Positions 59,551 through 62,701 of a stretch of 62,701 nucleotides of DNA are shown one piece after another (within the stretch, counting starts at the first letter, position 1; each line of letters begins with the position of its first letter). The stretch lies in the NCBI RefSeq assembly GCF_003149025.1, contig NZ_QGDV01000018.1, forward strand, positions 1-62,701. The letters run 5' to 3'. Both the position numbers and the translations under genes were made by a program. This DNA comes from Rathayibacter iranicus NCPPB 2253 = VKM Ac-1602. Lineage in GTDB: Bacteria > Actinomycetota > Actinomycetes > Actinomycetales > Microbacteriaceae. Under the pieces are notes generated by a model that worked only from the letters and a program-made list of their open reading frames with translations, did no database searches and was not told the origin of the DNA.

Positions 59551-59645
59551 GGGTTCTCCTGTTCACGATGATGCGTGATGTGACCGGAACTACTGCGCCA
59601 CCGGTCCGCGACGGTACAACCCTGGTGGCCAAGTGTGCAGACAAT

Positions 59646-59852
59646 TCACGACGCAGAGGCCGGATACACCAACTGCAAGCGGCCATCGGAGACATCAATT
59701 TCGATAGGAAGCATATCCAAAGCTACCAGTCCCCCTCCGAATATATCTGGAGCACGGTCGAGGAAAATAAGAGAATGCTCTGTTGTGCGGTAGACAAGCC
59801 GTCCTCCCGTTGGCTCTACGTCGTCGCCAGGTCCTATCACGATAGCCTTCAC
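59646..59852 (-). CDS. Small hypothetical protein
   Basis: A 68-residue protein (MKAIVIGPGDDVEPTGGRL, then VYRTTEHSLIFLDRAP). Alternating hydrophobic residues suggest a small beta-rich fold. Its GTG start is directly preceded by GAGGAG, too close for ideal spacing. It sits in the immunity row. Function unknown. Confidence 0.5.
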   Translation of the reverse strand: MKAIVIGPGDDVEPTGGRLVYRTTEHSLIFLDRAPDIFGGGLVALDMLPIEIDVSDGRLQLVYPASAS

Positions 59853-59892
59853 CTCCTCAACCAGTGTGGTAAATTAGTTTTATGTTTTGTTT

Positions 59893-60183
59893 CTAGGCGA
59901 GCTGAAGGGCAATCTCGTAGAGCCGATTCCGCAGCAAGTCGAGTTCTTCATTGGGGCCGCGCGGGTAAGTGCCGTTGGTGTAGATGAGGACGTCGTTGAA
60001 ACTTCCCATCCCTCTATACATGTGAAGAATATTCCTTGACGTGTCGCTGACGTCTGCGGGGCTGTCTGAGGCCTGGACTTCCTCGAGTAGGGCTTGAAAC
60101 GCTTTGGCCCAGGACGCGTCTCTTGCGTCGACAAAAAGCTTCTCCAGTGCTGAAAGCGTTTCGAGCATCGTTTTAACACTCAT
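59893..60183 (-). CDS. DUF6966-like protein
   Basis: A 96-residue helical protein with MYRGMGSFNDVLIY and the ending LDLLRNRLYEIA, the signature I associate with DUF6966. Such small proteins are common near polymorphic toxins and may be immunity proteins. The frame can be extended to GTG 60297, which lies 13 nt after the expected start site of a good TATACT promoter; the family match begins near 60183. Confidence 0.7.
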   Translation of the reverse strand: MSVKTMLETLSALEKLFVDARDASWAKAFQALLEEVQASDSPADVSDTSRNILHMYRGMGSFNDVLIYTNGTYPRGPNEELDLLRNRLYEIALQLA

Positions 60184-60425
60184 GTGAGTGACCAAGCGCC
60201 GAGAACTTCCACGCCATCGGAAAGTGATAGCTTGCCAACGGGGGTGGAGCTTCAGCGAAACACTGCGCAAAAGATCCCGTTTCATTTCCCGTTCCACTAT
60301 TGCCTGCTTTTGATACAGTATAAAAACCTATTGGAAAGCTAGTAATTATACCTCGCGCTGTGAGGCTCATTCAGGACGTTCTGAATGGTCGGTGAGGATG
60401 CTTGTCACTAGGGCTTTTGCTGCGC
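60184..60425. other. AT-rich gap with minus-strand promoter
   Basis: About 240 nt, distinctly AT-rich. TATACT read on minus at 60317-60322 is the best -10 match in the window and faces the DUF6966-like gene. The 5' part near 60297 may be coding if the longer start is used. Confidence 0.45.
60317..60322 (-). promoter_or_regulatory. -10 element for the DUF6966-like gene
   Basis: TATACT on minus, in an AT-rich setting (TTTTTATACTGTATC). Near-consensus for sigma70-type recognition. Confidence 0.5.
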
Positions 60426-61283
60426 TCAGCTGGGTTGTGAAGAGGCGTCTGTGTCTCCTTCTGGCGAGGCATAGAGGATCGGTTCGAGGCCGTGTCGACC
60501 CCATCTTTCCTGGACGGTCGCGAGGGCCTCGAACTCGGTGAAGAGCGTGACGATCAAGGGGAGAGCTGGGCGGTCCGAGGAGTGACCTTCCGCAATTGGC
60601 TCGCTCCAGATTTTTCCGGTGCGCTGGAGGGAGCCGGCGAGAAGCTCGGTCTCCGCCTCGGGTCTGTCGCGCAGGAGATGTTCTGACTCCATTACCGCGA
60701 GGAAGATGCCAAACCCGACGTCCTGTTTTCCGAGGTCGCTCAGACATGCATCGAAGGCGTCTGCGTTGCCGTCGGAGTCGTACGGCAGCTGCAAGGCGGC
60801 GGAGATCTGATCGAAGACACGTGCGATGTCCGGCATCGCTCGGCCGCGCAGGAGCCGACTGGTGAAGCCGCGGCGCTCGTATTCGGCGACGAGACTTTCG
60901 GCCGCACCAGGTGTGTCATGGACAAAGCGGAAGGAAAAGCCAGGCTTATCAAGGGTGTCCCATGACTGGGCGCGAGGTGCTTGAATTGTTCCGAAAGGCT
61001 TGAACGGAGTCGCAGGGTCCGCGATCAGATTGCTCCAGATCGCCGCAGGGAGTTCTAGCTTCTGGGTCGTATCGACGATGACGTCAAGCACCCAAGCGTC
61101 AACAGTTCGGTAAAGGTCGTTCAGCCCGAGAGCGATCTGCTCGAGGCAGAGTCTGTACTGATCGTTGTCGAGAGAGACCCGGGCGGATCGAGCGCGCGGT
61201 CCTGGGATCACGTGCTGTGTAGCGGCGAGGACGAGCTCAAGGTCCCGGGCGATCTGTTGCTGTTGTTCTGCATTCAGGCGCAT
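60426..61283 (-). CDS. Immunity-type fusion: [FY]xLCL domain plus barstar-like domain
   Basis: A 285-residue protein. Residues 1-80 form a helical domain with YRLCLEQI (43-50), shared with the gene at 58903-59550. Residues about 118-275 are barstar-like: ALQLPYDSDGNADAFDACLS, with LLAGSLQRTGKIWSEPI and PLIVTLFTEFEA. Barstar-type domains block RNase toxins. The domain combination suggests protection against two toxin activities or a joined immunity pair. AGAGAGG lies 5 nt before the ATG. Confidence 0.75.
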   Translation of the reverse strand: MRLNAEQQQQIARDLELVLAATQHVIPGPRARSARVSLDNDQYRLCLEQIALGLNDLYRTVDAWVLDVIVDTTQKLELPAAIWSNLIADPATPFKPFGTIQAPRAQSWDTLDKPGFSFRFVHDTPGAAESLVAEYERRGFTSRLLRGRAMPDIARVFDQISAALQLPYDSDGNADAFDACLSDLGKQDVGFGIFLAVMESEHLLRDRPEAETELLAGSLQRTGKIWSEPIAEGHSSDRPALPLIVTLFTEFEALATVQERWGRHGLEPILYASPEGDTDASSQPS

Positions 61284-61324
61284 AATTCCTCTCTGGTGAG
61301 TTGACGGGTTTGCGTGGTGGCTAG

Positions 61325-61721
61325 CTACTGTCGCATCGACGTCGCGCTTTTAATCGGCGGTCGTGTCGTAGTGAGTGCCGATCGTGATTGGGGTAGATCA
61401 GCCGGAGGCCGACGATCCTTCTCGCTGGTGGCGCCCATCGCACCGCTTTCGGAGAACCGATACGCCGGCGTAATCTGAGGTAGCCCTTTCTGCGCGACTC
61501 TCAGATGGATTTTAGACGGGTCCATCTCGACGACAAATTTCACTTTGGAAGGAGCGGTCGGAGATCCTTCGCAAATAGTCCTGTGGGCCGTCCGGCGCGG
61601 GACGGTCCGCGTCCACCCATTCACGGCAAACGAGTATTCGAGTTGGTTTACGTCGATGGCGATCTTGCCTTGACGGTTATGTGCATTCGCATGTGCGGAC
61701 TGGTCTCCTTGAACAAGGCGC
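61325..61721 (-). pseudogene. Probable toxin C-terminal fragment without a start codon
   Basis: A frame stays open from within the upstream barstar gene tail to the stop at 61325. The stretch GKIAIDVNQLEYSFAVNGW and KVKFVVEMDPSKIHLRV reads like coding sequence, but no ATG, GTG or TTG occurs before the GTG at 61624. It lies between two immunity genes, the place of displaced toxin C-terminal domains. No toxin family is recognised. Confidence 0.4.
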
Positions 61722-62255
61722 TTACACCTCGTGGTTCGGAATCGGTGGCTGAATGAGGTCTATATGCTGCTCTGACCATCGACGTATCACCTCGCCATAC
61801 TGTTCGAGGGGAGAGAGAAGGGTAACGATGAGTGGTTTGGCGTCTCTGTCCCATTCTTGTGCTTCATTTATCGGAGTTGACCATATCCGGCCCGCGCGGC
61901 GTAAACTGCCGGCCAAGAATTCGAAGACGTCGGATGGCGATTCACTGAGGAGCAGGTGCGCGTCTGTGATCGTAATGCACACACCTTTTCCGACCTCGCG
62001 ATCTCCTAGGTCGCTGATGCACTCGTTAAAGGCGTATGGATTGTATCCGAAGTAGTATGGAAATTGCATCCCGGCGGCAAATTCGTCGTAGAGGGCTTCC
62101 TCGGACAGCATCTTATTCCCTCGAAGTCTTTTCGAAAAGTAGCCTTCCTTCTTTTGGTAATCAGTTAACTGCTGACCCAAGTCTGCGCCAGCGTTCATGA
62201 AGTAGGTCTGTAACCCGGGCTCGGGTCGCAGAGACCATGGTGTCGAAGATTTCAC
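61722..62255 (-). CDS. Barstar-like immunity protein
   Basis: A 177-residue protein. The core MQFPYYFGYNPYAFNECISD matches the barstar pattern, followed by VGKGVCITITDAHLLL, FLAGSLRRAGRIWSTPI and PLIVTLLSPLEQYGEV. Residue-level similarity to the barstar half of the gene at 60426-61283 shows they are paralogues. It probably binds and blocks an RNase toxin. AAGGG lies 5 nt before GTG 62255. Confidence 0.78.
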   Translation of the reverse strand: MKSSTPWSLRPEPGLQTYFMNAGADLGQQLTDYQKKEGYFSKRLRGNKMLSEEALYDEFAAGMQFPYYFGYNPYAFNECISDLGDREVGKGVCITITDAHLLLSESPSDVFEFLAGSLRRAGRIWSTPINEAQEWDRDAKPLIVTLLSPLEQYGEVIRRWSEQHIDLIQPPIPNHEV

Positions 62256-62567
62256 TGGCGCCCTTTTCCTGTGTGAACTTGCACACTGCCGTGATCGGTG
62301 GATATTTGCTGTTACTCGCTCAGAGTGTACGACCTCCGTGGTCGGCGTAGTCTGCGGCGCACTTGATTTGGTCAGGGGTCATTTTGCCTATCGTCGAGTT
62401 GATTAATTCGCTTGGCTGACGCTCGCGTGGGCTCTAAGTGCTTTATTCATCTTCTCTCCCTCAAGCATCGAAAACCCTGTTAGATGCTTTCTCCATCCAG
62501 AAGCGCACGGATATTTCTTTGTCGAATTGATCGGCTCGGAAGGGCGCGGTTAGCTCGGTAAATTGGC
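62256..62567. other. AT-rich decayed stretch with minus-strand micro-ORFs
   Basis: About 310 nt. On minus I see three short frames with starts: 36 codons (MSQFTELTAPFRADQFDKEI), 14 codons (MNKALRAHASVSQ, with GAGGGAGAGAAG before it) and 20 codons (MTPDQIKCAADYADHGGRTL). None is a recognised protein; they may be remnants. GGGCTCTAAG at 62429 could be the terminal repeat of the neighbouring insertion sequence. Confidence 0.35.
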
Positions 62568-62701
62568 TCATCGTAATTGGGGGTGTAGTCGGGGTCTGAA
62601 GCCGCCAGTTTCGAGCAGGCTGCGGGCGATGTAGTTGGTGAGGTTGCGGAAGCCGAGGGCGGTGCCGCGGAGGTGTTCGAGGCGGCCGTTGATCGCTTCG
62701 G
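62568..62701 (-). mobile_element. C-terminal end of an ISL3-type transposase, cut by window edge
   Basis: The last 44 codons of a minus-strand gene are visible: EAINGRLEHLRGTALGFRN, LTNYIARSLLETGGFRP, then the stop at 62568. The INGRLEHLRGTALGFRN stretch is the common C-terminus of ISL3-family transposases of actinobacteria. The rest lies outside the window. It marks the edge of the accessory island. Confidence 0.85.

Noticed and set aside
1-62701. CRISPR array
   Set aside because: No series of regularly spaced repeats is seen anywhere in the window, and no cas gene.

Overview
The window is high-GC actinobacterial DNA whose gene order and families point to Microbacteriaceae (a Rathayibacter/Clavibacter/Curtobacterium-like organism; genus not resolvable from sequence alone). 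The main evidence is the cell-division/phospho-signalling cluster fhaA-fhaB-pstP-rodA-pbpA-pknA-pknB together with crgA, a class E sortase, a trpG/pabA-type amidotransferase and ppiA. This layout is normally found near the replication origin of actinobacteria. NucS, Lsr2 and many leaderless-looking starts (a -10 hexamer six bases before ATG or GTG) agree with this.

Layout. 1-2579: lipoprotein (cut by the window edge), thioredoxin-like protein, NUDIX hydrolase, conserved membrane protein, ppiA. 2653-6517: rhomboid protease, a gap with DnaA-box-like sites, PrmC-like methyltransferase, crgA, srtE, a small membrane protein and the amidotransferase. 6895-16935: AraC regulator, then the minus-strand Ser/Thr kinase / peptidoglycan synthesis operon. 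17279-20121: tRNA-Leu(CAG) followed by an accessory patch: an Xre/MbcA-type antitoxin, a truncated RES toxin and an AlbA_2 (Schlafen-type) ATP-binding protein. 20122-25909: deazaflavin reductase-like protein and a monosaccharide ABC transporter (chvE-mmsA-mmsB) with a ROK regulator. 26315-34442: complete kdpFABC-kdpDE potassium system. 34471-36867: accessory stretch with a secreted-protein pseudogene and a DUF6338-like membrane protein. 36961-48418: housekeeping genes including luxS-mtnN, ABC-F/MarR divergent pair, lsr2, nucS, a LacI/MFS divergent pair and a MATE exporter.

48496-58214 is the most interesting functional unit. It holds a beta-helix protein (minus), then a membrane GGDEF-EAL protein, a BcsB-like membrane-anchored protein, a GT-C membrane glycosyltransferase and a family 2 processive-type glycosyltransferase whose N-terminus carries a double MshEN-type motif, a known cyclic di-GMP binding module. 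I read it as a self-contained cyclic di-GMP-controlled exopolysaccharide synthesis/export locus, with a possible lyase next to it.

58171-62701 is a lower-GC accessory island on the minus strand: an internally deleted AAA ATPase pseudogene, a row of immunity-type genes (two paralogous barstar-like proteins, one fused to a domain that recurs twice in a neighbour; a DUF6966-like protein), a probable toxin remnant, and the C-terminal end of an ISL3-type transposase at the window edge. It looks like a decayed polymorphic toxin/immunity region.
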